A stretch of 64,000 nt of DNA from an uncultured Eubacterium sp. (GCA_934561395.1 CAKTGF010000002.1:124001-188000), one strand, 5' to 3'; positions 26,019 to 37,400 are shown, numbered from the stretch's first letter. Translations and numbers: made by a program. Notes: generated by a model from the sequence alone, not told the origin.

Positions 26019-26329
26019 TACTTTTTTAAAATTTTATTTAAATTTTTTTAACATTTTATGTTAGCCGAAATGCATATAAGTGAAAACGGAGGTCTTTACT
26101 TTTCCTCTGCTTTATCTCGCCGCCGTTGAGCTGTTAAATTTTCGTCAAAAAAACCACGAAAAAATTTTACAAAAATCATGATAATTTTTTACACATTACA
26201 TTGTGCTGCTGCAAGAAAAATCGGGCGCAAATCACTATATATTGACACTGTAAAATTGCTTGCTTTACAAATAAACATTGCTTGTAAAGTTCAGATACTT
26301 TACTCTTACAAAAATGCAAATTTGTCAAA

Positions 26330-26373
26330 AACAATTTGTTACGAAAAAACGAACTTTATGTTAACAAATTGTT
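26330..26373. repeat. Inverted repeat in the divergent region
   Basis: AACAATTTGTTA (26330-26341) and TAACAAATTGTT (26362-26373) form perfect 12-bp arms separated by 20 nt; could be an operator pair or a hairpin. Confidence 0.6.
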
Positions 26374-26486
26374 AAAACCAAAAAAATCAAGAGGCGGAAA
26401 TAACAATTTTTTCAGCCTCGATTTATGCAAGTTTTACAAAAGTTTCCGGCGAACTTTTATTTATATATAAAAATTTGCAAATCCTA

Positions 26487-26515
26487 TTGACTTGGGTGGG
26501 GCGTTATGGTTTAAT
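26487..26515 (+). promoter_or_regulatory. Promoter of the dockerin operon
   Basis: TTGACT (26487-26492), 17-nt spacer, TTTAAT (26510-26515), upstream of the GTG start at 26685. Confidence 0.5.
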
Positions 26516-26684
26516 AATAGTGCGTAATGTGCGTTCATTGTATAGAATTAATAAATTAAAATCATTATTGAACAAACTTGTTCCTCAATTTGTTGCGATA
26601 ATTTTGCAACGGGTCAGAAATTGCGACAGAAATGATTTCAATGACCACTTTATTCGTTTAAAAAATTATGGAGGTAAAATTTAA

Positions 26685-29600
26685 GTGGAAACTAAAAGAT
26701 CAAAAATCTTTGCCAAAAAACTGATTGCACTTGTTCTTTCGGTTCTTATGGCAGCTTCCTGCTTTACCGGCGCTCTTACAGCCTTTGCCGCAAGTAAGCA
26801 AACTGATAAAGATTATCACGATGCTAACCTTGCAGCCAACTTTATGAGCTGGGCTGAAACAAGCGACGAGCAAACATGTGAAGCACTTTTAGACTGGGCT
26901 GATATGCATCTCAGTGATCTTATGACAAGTCTTCTTGGTTCAGATCACCTCTATTTCAGCCAAAACATAGTAGTTGATACTATTAAAATTGACGCTTACT
27001 TAGACAGCGTTGACGGTTTGTTCGATCTCTTTCAACAGGCTGACGACCTTCTTGACGGCTATGGTAACCTCGTAGGCGGCGATGTTAAGAACATTAACCT
27101 TGACCCTGTCGGCGACGACTTGAAGCCTCTTGCAGGTGGCGAGACAATGTCACAGTCAGGCAAGGCATATCGTGCTAACTACAGCGCTAAAGAGCTTGTT
27201 ATGGCACTTGCTAAGTTCTTATACATTAACTCAAACGATTTTGGCGGTAAAAACGTTATCGGTCAGTTCGTTAAGGGTTCATTAAGCCTTGGTTCAATCA
27301 TCGAGAAAGCTCTCGGCGGCAATGTTTACAGCCTTCTTCAAAATTCTTTGGGTATGTGGAGCGGTTATGAATACAACCTTGTTTATAACATTGTTGCTAA
27401 CCTTATCCTTGAAAACACCAAGTGGTTTGACGATGCTACACTTGCTAAGTACAAAGAAGACCTTAGAAAAACAAAGGCTTCTGACAGAACATTCGCTTTC
27501 AACTTTGATGATGTTCTTTTCACAGCGCTTAACAAGCAACTCCTTCAGGAAATTCATGCTGAAATTACATATCCTAATTATGTAGAGAATGCCGAAGGAA
27601 AGTTAATCAATGACTCATCTGTTCAGCGTTATCGCAGAATTTGTGAGGCTATGAATGTTGACCCGTTGGATAAAACAGTTGATCAACAATCTGCTGCTTT
27701 CGTAGCTGCTGCTAAGGCAGATGCTGCAGCTCACAAATATTCATACAATCCTAACATTATTTATTTCACAAATAACACAAAGGATACTTCAGCAACAGCT
27801 GATATGGATTTGGATACCGGTTGCGTATATCTCTTCAAGTACAGAAACAGCTCGGCAACAGACGGTGTTAACAAGCTTGAGCTTGCAAAAACAGATAACC
27901 TCTTCTCATTTGCTTTCAGAGCACTTGAGTTTGCTTGGGATACAGCACTTGAGGATACACTCGGCCTTGTTCATGTTAACTATAATGTTGACAGGGGCCA
28001 CGGCGCAAACTTTGATAACGAATATTTCTACTGGGTAACCAAGAACGGTACTTGGAATTACACAGATTGGAAATCAAACTATTCAGCATCTCAGGTAGAG
28101 GCTTGGGCAGACGCAACATATGCAGACTACGGTTGCAAGAGCGCTGCAGAATTCCTCAGCAATGTTAAGCATACTTTTGAGTATGACAGATCGGTAGTTG
28201 ACAGCGCTAAGAACAATTGGCAGGACATTGATTCTACAACATTGTTCAACAAACTTCGTTACAACCCGCTTGCTGATCTTTACTTTGATATGCAAACAGG
28301 TCCTATCAACCTTTATTTTGAGCAAACAGGCATCAGCGATATTTCAACATTCTTTGATACTGCTTTCTCAAGCTATTCAAACATGGTTGCAGGCCTTAAC
28401 GATGCACTCGTTGCTATAACAAAGGTAGTATTCCTTGACAGCAAGAACATCGGCTACGGCACAACAGACGAAAAAAAGGTAGTAACAAACCTTTCTGTTC
28501 CTGCAATGCAAACAACAGGCGACACAATTGACAAGTCAACAATTACAAGCACACTTGTTAAAAATGTTTTCGCAATGCTTGAATATGTAGCAAACACAAC
28601 TGATGCTAATATTTTAAACCCATATTATACAGCAAACAGCGTTACATCTCTTTCAGGTAACCTTTCTGAGGCAAACGCTGAAGAGGCTTTGGTTCCTCTT
28701 CTTGTATCTTGCTTGCAGAATGTTAAAATGACAGAGCAAATCCACGATGAAAAGTGGGATTCTTGTAAGGATGCTGAGGGTGTTGCAATTGTAGCACTCG
28801 AGGAATACCTGTCATTCATTCTTCCTGATAAGGACTACTCAGTTCTTTGGACTTATGACGACAATGGTTTCATCACTGCAAAGAGCGGTCAAAACTTATT
28901 TGACAACGCAGTAATGCCAATGTGCCGTGATGCATTGGGTTACATCATTTCTTCAGTTGTACCTTGCCGTACAGCTGACGGTCAAGAATGGAATGTTTAC
29001 GATTCAGAACCAACTGATTCAACAACAATCTTTGAAATTCTTAATTCTGTAATTTGCTACTATGCATCACAGGATTCATTCAGCGATGGCACAACAGGTA
29101 AAGCAGTTGCTTCACTTCTCGGTGTTGTTGACAAAGACGGAACCTGCAAGGTTAAGATGTCAAACACAATTTGGCAGAATCTTGACGCTATCGTAAATAC
29201 TCTTCTTCCTGCAATAGGTACTCTCCAATACGGCGATGTTTCTTACTACGGTAAGGCTTCAACAGAGGATCTTATCTATAACGATCTTATTAAGGGCATC
29301 CTTGATATCGGCACTGCTAACGCAAACGGTAAGATGGGTATTACAAACTTCTTAGAAAGACTCATTACAATCGTTACATCATCTCCAATCAGCTCTAATA
29401 AGGCTACACCACATGATGACGGTTCAAGCATCACTAATATGGTTTACAACTTTGTTGCTGACATTGTAAACGGCTTCTTCGGTGCTCGTTACACAGGTCA
29501 GGGTTACGATAAGGTAATTCCTTATGCTGAGTGGTATGATAAGGACGCTTACAGCGATACAAAGACTGCAACTCCGTTTGACTCATTGCTTACAACAAGC

Positions 29601-32600
29601 ACACTCGGTCACTATTCAGCTTCTAACGATGTTACAGATAAATATGACACCGGCGTAATCGGTATCCTTATTTGCAATATTTACGAAGCATTCGGTGGCG
29701 GATATGAAAACAAAGGTACAGCAGGCTGCTGGACAGGTGCAATGTTCGCAGTTGAAGCAGTAAATAACTTCATTCCTTCATTTGTACCTTCACTTTCAGA
29801 CCATAACCTTAACACAGCAAGTGCAAAGGTATTTGATTCATCACAATCAGGCTTAACAGCCGGTTCTGCTATCCACAGCACAACACTTGATATTTCAAAT
29901 AATGCTATCGGTCTTAACAGATTCTATAGAGATGCCAGCGGCACAGTACATAGAGATCCAAGATACTTTGTATATGTTAAGAGCGTAACTCAGGAAAGCC
30001 AACCATCAGGCGCAACAGTTACACTTGAGAACGGTGCAGGCCAGGTTATCGCACCTGAAAAGACCCTTCGTCTTGCAATTTCAGGTAACGCACCAAGTGC
30101 CGACACCACATTCACATTCACAGTAACCTACGATATCTTCAAGGGCGAAATGAACGGAACATCTATGCCGACCTATTCAAGCGACAAGGTTGTTTACGAA
30201 AATGTAACAGCTACTGCTTACATGTTCACAACAACCGCTAAGGACTGGGCAGGTACCCTCTTCGATAAGGACGGTTACATCAACGGTGCTTATAAGTACA
30301 CAGGAACTAAGGATGCCGGTAAGTCAAACAATTACACATCGTCATCTCCCGGATACGGCGGCTCAAGCAAGTTCCTTCTTGCTACAACACCTAACAAGTT
30401 CATCGTACCTATGAGTAATGCACAATCCGTTTCAAAATACAAGTTCTATGTAAAGAACGTATCTAACGGTACATTCGGTTCGGATAGATCGTTTGACGGT
30501 ATGTTTGCTTCACTTATGGCAGGCGTAGATTATTATCCTGTTTCAAACGGTGTTGTTTCAGAAAACACCACAACATCAACTGCACAAAGCCTTGTTGCTT
30601 ATGCGTCAATTGATAAAACAACAGGTGATATCCTTAACTACAACCGTTACGACTACACAACCGATGACGGTAAAACTTGGAACCGTGGCAATGTTCAATA
30701 TTCAACATTCAGAGGCGGTTTCTCATCAGCAGATATTAATAACCTTTCTGAGGATGTTAAGAACTCAGGTCACTTTGCAACAAGAACTCACGTTGCTTGG
30801 ACTCTTGACGAGGCACTTGCAACAGGCATCGTTTACGGTGTAAAGAGAACTCCTGCTGCAGTTGTTGACGGCGTTCAAACTTATGTTTACGACGCAGTTC
30901 TCTTCAACCTTAACAGTTCATTTGCAACAAGTACACCATCAGGCCAGAGCGAGTCTGTTTCAACAATGCTCCTTTCAGGTTCTGATGACGGTATCAGGTC
31001 AATCTCCTTCTCAACTCCTACACCGGGCTTATACTTCGGTGCTTCAAAGACTAAGGTTGGTAAGGGCTCTGATACATCACCTACATTTGTTGTTTATGAT
31101 GGTTCAACCAACCTTGATGTTGACAACTACACAATGAATGTTAACATTTACACAACATCTAACAACAACATGACAGCTTCGGTTAATATGATTATTGCCG
31201 ACGATACCGCTTCTGCAACCCTTAAGAAGGCATTTAACGATGACCTTTCAACTTTCTCTGCATATTCAGAGACAGACTTTAAGGATTATGCAAACGGCAA
31301 GTCACAGTCATATCAAGACATGGCTCAAGCACTTAAGAAGGCAGTAGCTACTGTTTCTACTCCTATCAACCAAGATAACGCAGCAAGCCTCGGTTCAACA
31401 ATGGTTACAGTTGGCAAGACCGGCACAACAACCTTAACAACCGGCGATAAGGCTTATGCTCCAATCCCAACAACAACCAAGCTTCCTGCTAAGCTTATGG
31501 CAATTTCTTATAAGGGAACCAGCAACATCGACGGCAAAGAGTACTGGTATGTGAATAAAGAGTGCACATTACCTCTTTGCAGTAACACACCTCTTACATC
31601 TGCCGATGTAGTTGATGGAACAAATAAGTGCGGCGTTCCTGTAACACTTGTTGACGGCGTATATTACTACACCAACTCAGCAGTTTACGATAAGGAATGG
31701 GATACAACATCTTACGATACACCTTACCTTGCTAACACTTCAACCCAGTCAACAAACAAGAATGGCGAGAATCTTTATGCAAGAACATCATTTACCTGCT
31801 ATGATAAAGATGGTAAGGCTATGGACTCTCGTGGTGCTTGGACCTACACTTATGCTGACACTGAAAGGCAGATTAAAGTAAACGACGGCACAAACGATTT
31901 CCGTGGTATCTATCAAAAGGATATTGACAATCTTCAATATTACTTAGAGCAATTGAAGAAGAATGTTAACACAGAAATTGCTGACCTTATCGTTAAGCAA
32001 GTTACTGATGACCGTAACGGTATGAACAGCGTTAACTACAACGTTGCTTCTTACGAAAAGATGGTTCAAATCGCTCGTGACGCTGAAAAGCTCATCACTA
32101 AGGTACAGGTTGGCGACCCAACCTACTTTGCAACAAATGCTGCAGGCGAAAGAGTTGCGGTTACACTTTCTGACCAATCAACTCCTCTCAACACTCTTTA
32201 TGAGGACGCAGCTGGCAACCTTTATAAGGACAGCGAGGTTGAAACTGTTTATGAGTATGCTTACACAACTGATAAGTCATTAACTCAAATCAATTCAGCT
32301 ATCGATATGTACAATGAGTTCAAGGGTTATGTTCAGAGCCGTGGCTATATCGGCAACAAGCTTGAGGCTGAGGTTCAATGTGCATCAGGTTATGCTTACA
32401 CAGCACTTGATTACACTAAGGATGTAACAACTGACGAAACCACAGGCAACGAAACAGTTAACTCTGCAACCGTAACATCATCAACAGCAACAACTGCTAA
32501 GTATGGTGCTTGGGAGAACGGAACTCTTGTAAACAAGGGCGACGTTGTTTATACAGACGCTTCATGGAACGCTTACATTATTGCTCTTGCAAATGCAATT

Positions 32601-33149
32601 CAAATTGCTGACGAGCAAACAATGAAGGTTTCAGGCGTTTACACTGCTAAGACAGACCTTCAAATTGCTGAAAACAACCTTACTGAGGTTGGTTCAACAG
32701 GTGGCGACACCATCACTGTATCCGGTAAGCTTACAATTGCTACTGATGCTGCAGGTACTGAAGGTTCATTTGTTCTTGGCGGAGTTAATATCAAAACAAA
32801 GGACGGCAAAGTAGTTGCAACATCTGCTGCTGACGGTACCTTTACTGCTGAGGTTCCTGCAGGAACAACAGAGCTTGTAATTACAGGCGAATCAACAATC
32901 GACAGAACAGTTACACTTTCAGGCACTGCTTCAGTTTCTGATGTTGTAATTCCTGTAGTTATCAGTGACTATATTAAGGACGGCGCAATCAACTCTGCTG
33001 ACCTTAACGCATTCTTGCAGTCACTTACCGGTGATTACTATCTCTATGCTGACTACAACGGAGATAAGGCTATCAACTCTGCAGACCTTAACGCATTCCT
33101 TGGTTTCTTCAACCAGAATATCGTTTATGCAGAAATGAATCTTGGCTAA
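26685..33149 (+). CDS. Giant secreted protein with C-terminal X-module-like domain and dockerin
   Basis: 2154 residues starting at GTG 26685, preceded by GGAGG at 10-nt spacing. A signal peptide ends near residue 36 (VLSVLMAASCFTGALTAFAA). Residues to about 1000 are predicted helical and resemble no named domain; 1050-1500 are richer in beta-type Thr/Ser/Gly sequence. Around 2010-2090 there is a carboxypeptidase-regulatory or X-module-like beta domain (VSGKLTIATDAAGTEGSFVL, DGTFTAEVPAGTTELVI). The last 60 residues form a dockerin of two duplicated EF-hand-like loops: DYIKDGAINSADLNAFL and DYNGDKAINSADLNAFLGFF. The first loop has Ile where Asn/Asp usually binds Ca2+. It probably binds a cohesin partner at the cell surface. 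No hydrolase motif was found. Confidence 0.85.
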   Translation: METKRSKIFAKKLIALVLSVLMAASCFTGALTAFAASKQTDKDYHDANLAANFMSWAETSDEQTCEALLDWADMHLSDLMTSLLGSDHLYFSQNIVVDTIKIDAYLDSVDGLFDLFQQADDLLDGYGNLVGGDVKNINLDPVGDDLKPLAGGETMSQSGKAYRANYSAKELVMALAKFLYINSNDFGGKNVIGQFVKGSLSLGSIIEKALGGNVYSLLQNSLGMWSGYEYNLVYNIVANLILENTKWFDDATLAKYKEDLRKTKASDRTFAFNFDDVLFTALNKQLLQEIHAEITYPNYVENAEGKLINDSSVQRYRRICEAMNVDPLDKTVDQQSAAFVAAAKADAAAHKYSYNPNIIYFTNNTKDTSATADMDLDTGCVYLFKYRNSSATDGVNKLELAKTDNLFSFAFRALEFAWDTALEDTLGLVHVNYNVDRGHGANFDNEYFYWVTKNGTWNYTDWKSNYSASQVEAWADATYADYGCKSAAEFLSNVKHTFEYDRSVVDSAKNNWQDIDSTTLFNKLRYNPLADLYFDMQTGPINLYFEQTGISDISTFFDTAFSSYSNMVAGLNDALVAITKVVFLDSKNIGYGTTDEKKVVTNLSVPAMQTTGDTIDKSTITSTLVKNVFAMLEYVANTTDANILNPYYTANSVTSLSGNLSEANAEEALVPLLVSCLQNVKMTEQIHDEKWDSCKDAEGVAIVALEEYLSFILPDKDYSVLWTYDDNGFITAKSGQNLFDNAVMPMCRDALGYIISSVVPCRTADGQEWNVYDSEPTDSTTIFEILNSVICYYASQDSFSDGTTGKAVASLLGVVDKDGTCKVKMSNTIWQNLDAIVNTLLPAIGTLQYGDVSYYGKASTEDLIYNDLIKGILDIGTANANGKMGITNFLERLITIVTSSPISSNKATPHDDGSSITNMVYNFVADIVNGFFGARYTGQGYDKVIPYAEWYDKDAYSDTKTATPFDSLLTTSTLGHYSASNDVTDKYDTGVIGILICNIYEAFGGGYENKGTAGCWTGAMFAVEAVNNFIPSFVPSLSDHNLNTASAKVFDSSQSGLTAGSAIHSTTLDISNNAIGLNRFYRDASGTVHRDPRYFVYVKSVTQESQPSGATVTLENGAGQVIAPEKTLRLAISGNAPSADTTFTFTVTYDIFKGEMNGTSMPTYSSDKVVYENVTATAYMFTTTAKDWAGTLFDKDGYINGAYKYTGTKDAGKSNNYTSSSPGYGGSSKFLLATTPNKFIVPMSNAQSVSKYKFYVKNVSNGTFGSDRSFDGMFASLMAGVDYYPVSNGVVSENTTTSTAQSLVAYASIDKTTGDILNYNRYDYTTDDGKTWNRGNVQYSTFRGGFSSADINNLSEDVKNSGHFATRTHVAWTLDEALATGIVYGVKRTPAAVVDGVQTYVYDAVLFNLNSSFATSTPSGQSESVSTMLLSGSDDGIRSISFSTPTPGLYFGASKTKVGKGSDTSPTFVVYDGSTNLDVDNYTMNVNIYTTSNNNMTASVNMIIADDTASATLKKAFNDDLSTFSAYSETDFKDYANGKSQSYQDMAQALKKAVATVSTPINQDNAASLGSTMVTVGKTGTTTLTTGDKAYAPIPTTTKLPAKLMAISYKGTSNIDGKEYWYVNKECTLPLCSNTPLTSADVVDGTNKCGVPVTLVDGVYYYTNSAVYDKEWDTTSYDTPYLANTSTQSTNKNGENLYARTSFTCYDKDGKAMDSRGAWTYTYADTERQIKVNDGTNDFRGIYQKDIDNLQYYLEQLKKNVNTEIADLIVKQVTDDRNGMNSVNYNVASYEKMVQIARDAEKLITKVQVGDPTYFATNAAGERVAVTLSDQSTPLNTLYEDAAGNLYKDSEVETVYEYAYTTDKSLTQINSAIDMYNEFKGYVQSRGYIGNKLEAEVQCASGYAYTALDYTKDVTTDETTGNETVNSATVTSSTATTAKYGAWENGTLVNKGDVVYTDASWNAYIIALANAIQIADEQTMKVSGVYTAKTDLQIAENNLTEVGSTGGDTITVSGKLTIATDAAGTEGSFVLGGVNIKTKDGKVVATSAADGTFTAEVPAGTTELVITGESTIDRTVTLSGTASVSDVVIPVVISDYIKDGAINSADLNAFLQSLTGDYYLYADYNGDKAINSADLNAFLGFFNQNIVYAEMNLG

Positions 33150-33170
33150 TTCCATTTAGCAAACCTAAGA

Positions 33171-33198
33171 CCAAGGGGAGTGGAAACATTCCCCTTGG
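33171..33198 (+). other. Intergenic hairpin without T run
   Basis: CCAAGGGGA/TCCCCTTGG hairpin just after the giant dockerin gene, followed by CAAAATT rather than a T run; more likely a processing or attenuation hairpin than a full terminator. Confidence 0.5.
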
Positions 33199-33318
33199 CA
33201 AAATTAGCTTAACACACAAAACTAAGATGTGTTAAAAATACATTCTGAAATGCAGAGGGAGCGAATATTGCGTGACGGCAATACCCAACGCATACAAGAA
33301 CGTGACGGGAGATTTTAT

Positions 33319-34404
33319 ATGACAAAACACTTTAAAAATTTCCTAACTACCCTTCTCGTGGTCGTCACTTTAATATGTGCTATATTACCGCTGTCCGTTA
33401 GTGCGAAACAGGGCACTATGGGCACTGAAACACCTGCTATTAAGGCGAGCTTTGTTAACTCAACAGGCGACACTGTTGACGGCAATGCCCTTACCGCAGG
33501 CACTTATACGGTTAACATAAAGCTTTACGGCATGGAAACCGTTTCAATTTTTGACTTTATTGCTTACTATACTGACGATATTGTTATTAGCCAGGTATCT
33601 ACCATATCCTCTAATAACAGTCAGTTTGTAGATGGTGCGGTAACCAACGAAAAAACGGATGATGGCAGGAATAAGTTGGTTGCCATTTTAACTTCAAACA
33701 ATGAAGATTGCACCGCAGTTTCTAACGGAGAAACAATGGTAACCTTAACGGTAACGGTTGTGGCTGACAATGCTGTTGACTTTGCAGATTGCTTTAAAGT
33801 AAATTCTGACCCAAACTGCACCTTTGTTGAGGCAGATTTTGGCGACGGATTTGAAAAAGCTTATGTTTTAGTCGGCAACGAGGCTACAGATAATCTTTAC
33901 CCTGTAATGACAGAGGATATGTCGCCTGAATTAACCGATGCCTCCTATTCGGTAAAAGGCAGGGCTGTTATAGCTACAAAAGCCGACGGTTCAGAAGGCA
34001 CCTTTGCCCTTGCAGGCATTACCGTTTCAATTAACGGCACAGATATTACCGCTACTACGGATTCTAACGGTTACTACACACTAAGCAATGTTCCGGAAGG
34101 AACTTATACTCTGTCATTCGCTGGCGCTACGACTGTTGACAGAGTGGCTACATTAACAGTTTCGGCTGACAAGGCTGATGAAAATCAAAACATTTCGGTT
34201 GCAGATGTGCCCGTCGTTATGTGTGACTACAATAAAGACGGTGCTATTAACTCTTCGGATTTAAACGCATTTTTGACATATCTGCAGGGCGACTATCATT
34301 TGTATGCGGATTTCAATGTGGATTCAACAATTAATTCAAATGATCTTAATGCATTTTTAGTTTTGTTTGGAAATGATATTGATTATGTTAGTGTAGAATT
34401 GTAA
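33319..34404 (+). CDS. Cohesin-like domain protein with X-module-like domain and dockerin
   Basis: 361 residues from ATG 33319, where GGGAG precedes and a normal signal peptide starts (MTKHFKNFLTTLLVVVTLIC ... LSVSA); an in-frame start 90 nt upstream would bury the signal. Residues about 30-190 form a beta-rich domain with cohesin-like features (TAGTYTVNIKLYGMETVSIF, FIAYYTDDIVI). Residues about 210-300 match the X-module-like domain of the giant neighbour (VKGRAVIATKADGSEGTF, SNVPEGTYTLSFAG). The tail is a dockerin with two loops: DYNKDGAINSSDLNAFL and DFNVDSTINSNDLNAFL, with all Ca2+ positions plausible. Having both a cohesin-like and a dockerin end would make it an adaptor. Cohesin identity is inferred from pattern only. 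Confidence 0.78.
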   Translation: MTKHFKNFLTTLLVVVTLICAILPLSVSAKQGTMGTETPAIKASFVNSTGDTVDGNALTAGTYTVNIKLYGMETVSIFDFIAYYTDDIVISQVSTISSNNSQFVDGAVTNEKTDDGRNKLVAILTSNNEDCTAVSNGETMVTLTVTVVADNAVDFADCFKVNSDPNCTFVEADFGDGFEKAYVLVGNEATDNLYPVMTEDMSPELTDASYSVKGRAVIATKADGSEGTFALAGITVSINGTDITATTDSNGYYTLSNVPEGTYTLSFAGATTVDRVATLTVSADKADENQNISVADVPVVMCDYNKDGAINSSDLNAFLTYLQGDYHLYADFNVDSTINSNDLNAFLVLFGNDIDYVSVEL

Positions 34405-34452
34405 TATAATTGCGTAAGTAATTATGTAAAAATTAATTGGAGGAATTTTTAA

Positions 34453-37400
34453 ATGGCTAAATCATTTAAAAAGGTGATTGCTTCACTTTTAGCTGTGCTT
34501 ATGGTCGTTTTTGCAATGCCCTTAACTGCACTTGCACAGGGCGGCGACTATAAGTTGGATATTTCACTTCAATTTAGCCCTGTTTATACAGCAGGTTATT
34601 TTGATTACAGCGAAGTAAATCAGTCAGACTCATTGTTTGACTACACTATGCTTTCAGAAGCACCACTTACTTATGATTATAAAATGCAGCCTGATAATGT
34701 AACAGTTTCAGGTACACTTAAGCTTGAGGCTGCTAAAACAGTTGCTGTTTCAGAAGCTGCCGGTGCTGAACCTCTTGCAGCAGACCGAACTCTTACAGTT
34801 GGCGACTACTTTGCAGTTTCTGTAGTTGTTGATGGTTCATCAAGAATTTCATCAGCACAGACTTATGTTGGCTATTCAGACAATATTGAGCCTGCAGGTA
34901 CTTATGTGAGAAGTTCCGGTCGTAAAAAATTTGTAGGTCTTGCCGGTATTAACGATGCACAAGGTAGCAATATAACAGTAGGCGGTCTTAAGGCTGTTGA
35001 CTCAATGTCAGCTTCTGGATTAGTACCCGGTGTTGATGACGGTGCTGCCGGTAACGTTTCATCAGTTGTTGATGAATTAAACAACAAGGGCGAAAAAAAT
35101 GTAATGTTATCATTCAACTCATGCCAAAATGCTCCGGATTGTAGCTCAGATGTTGTTTGTCCTGAGGGTGTATCACTTACAGACCCTGAAACAGGTGCTC
35201 TTAATTATGACTACGCTGCTCACAACAGATATATTGCAAACACATTCATCTTTAAGATTGTTGGCGACGGCGACATCTCATTCAACCTTTATGACCCTGA
35301 CAATACTAAGGTATTAGCTTACGGTGGCTGCTATTGGTTGGATAACGGTAAGGATGCAAGAAATGCTAACTACAACATTTATGCTAACTACACAACCGAT
35401 AGCCAAGAGTGTAAAGGTCAAAACAAAATTCTTTGGTATGGCAGAAACATTAACTCAGGCGAGGGTATCAGTGCTGAATGCCAGCACACCAAAACTTCTA
35501 TCAAGAATGCTGTAGAGGCAACTTGTGGTAAGCCCGGTTACACAGGCGACACAGTATGTGACGAATGCGGTAAAACAATCGCAACAGGTACAGAGATTCC
35601 TGCAACAGGAAAGCACACATACACAAGCCAGGTTGTAAAAGACTCTACTTGCACAGCTGCAGGTCAAACAAAGTACACCTGCTCAGTATGTGGCGACACA
35701 TACACAGCTGACGAGCCTGCTGCAAAGGGTCACACACCTGCTGCTGCAGTTCGTGAGAACGAAACAGAATCAACATGTAAGGTTGCAGGCACATATGACG
35801 AGGTTGTTAAGTGTGCTGTTTGCGGCGAAGAGCTTTCAAGAGAGACTAAGACTAAGGAATTAGCTGCTCATACTCCCGGCGAGGCTACTCGTGAGAACGA
35901 AGTTGCTGCTACAGAGGAGAGCGAAGGTTCATACGACGAGGTTGTTAAGTGTACAGTTTGCGGCGAAGAACTTTCAAGAACTCACAAGACAATTCCTGCA
36001 CTTAGTCATACTCACTCATACAAATCAGTTTACACAGAGCCTACCTGCACAGAGAACGGTTACACAACCTACACCTGCGTAAAGGGCGATGATACTTATG
36101 TAGTATATGATGACCCGGCTACAACAAAGGGTCACACACCTGCTGCTGCAGTTCATGAGAACGAGACAGAATCAACATGTAAGGTTGCAGGCACATACGA
36201 CGAGGTAGTTTACTGCTCAACATGCGGTGCTGAAATTTCAAGAGTTCAAAAGACTAAGGAATTAGCTGCTCACACACCTGCTGAGGCTGTTCGTGAGAAC
36301 GAAACAGAATCAACATGTAAGGTTGCAGGCACATACGATGAGGTAGTTTACTGCTCAGTATGTGGCGACGAACTTTCAAGAGAAACTAAGACCAAGGAAT
36401 TAGCTGCTCATACACCTGCTGAGGCTGTTCGTGAGAACGAAACAGAATCAACATGTAAGGTTGCAGGCACATACGACGAGGTTGTTAAGTGTGCTGTTTG
36501 CGGCGAAGAGCTTTCAAGAGAAACTAAGACTAAGGAATTAGCTGCTCATACTCCCGGCGAGGCTACTCGTGAGAACGAAGTTGCTCCTACAAAGTCGGAA
36601 GACGGTTCTTATGAAGAGGTTGTTAAGTGTACAGTATGCGGCGAAGAGCTTTCAAGAACAAAGAAGACAATCGCTGCTACAGGCGTTAACGTAACAATCG
36701 CTAACGATTTTGAGAACTATGGTGATGTAACACCCGGTTACGGCGAAAAGAACTACAAGTATGGTTCAACAGTTAAGCTTTCTGCTACACCTGTTGAAGG
36801 TGCAACATTTGTTGGTTGGAGTGTAAACAACAAGATTGTTTCTACATCAGCTAACTATTCATTCACAGCTTATGTTGATACAACAATCACACCTGTATTC
36901 AACGACAATGCAGCTGCTGATACAATCACTGTTGTATTCCTTGATATGTACAAGAATGTAACTGCTGCATACGAAAACATTTCAGTTGCTGACTTCCAGG
37001 CAGCTATGGCTACTGCAATCCCTGCAGGTACAGAATATCCTGGTTACACATTCACAGGTTGGAGCATGTCAGACGATGCTATTAAGGCACTCACTGAATC
37101 TGCAACAATCACAGCTAATTACGATGTACGTGAGACAGAAGGTTACAAAGTAACTGCTAATGGTGCAAAGATTACTGTTGGCGGTAAGACTGTTGATAAC
37201 GAGGCAACAGGCGTTGCTTATGATTCTAAGGTAACAGTTAAGGCAGATAATGCTACTGCTTGGAAGATTGATGACGTTGTAGTTGCTTATGGCGATACTT
37301 ACACATTCTTTGTTGGTTCTAACGTAACAGTTGAGCCTGTATTCGATACAATCGAAAACAAGGAAGCAAGCGTAACAATCATTTCAACAGGCCTTTCAGG

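Larger units (their letters stand above)
25787..26684. other. AT-rich divergent intergenic region with two promoters
   Basis: About 900 bp without a supported gene between the two giant genes. It holds a leftward promoter (25990-26018) with a leader of roughly 195 nt, a rightward promoter (26487-26515) with a leader of roughly 160 nt, an inverted repeat with 12-bp arms (26330-26341 and 26362-26373), and a small hairpin AAAAGTT/AACTTTT near 26441. The leftward leader contains GGGAATA and TATTCCC segments able to pair over about 70 nt. No known riboswitch consensus was recognised. Confidence 0.6.

Noticed and set aside
35731..36684. Regular 138-bp repeats suggestive of a CRISPR or satellite
   Set aside because: They are in-frame protein repeats without spacers and without cas genes.
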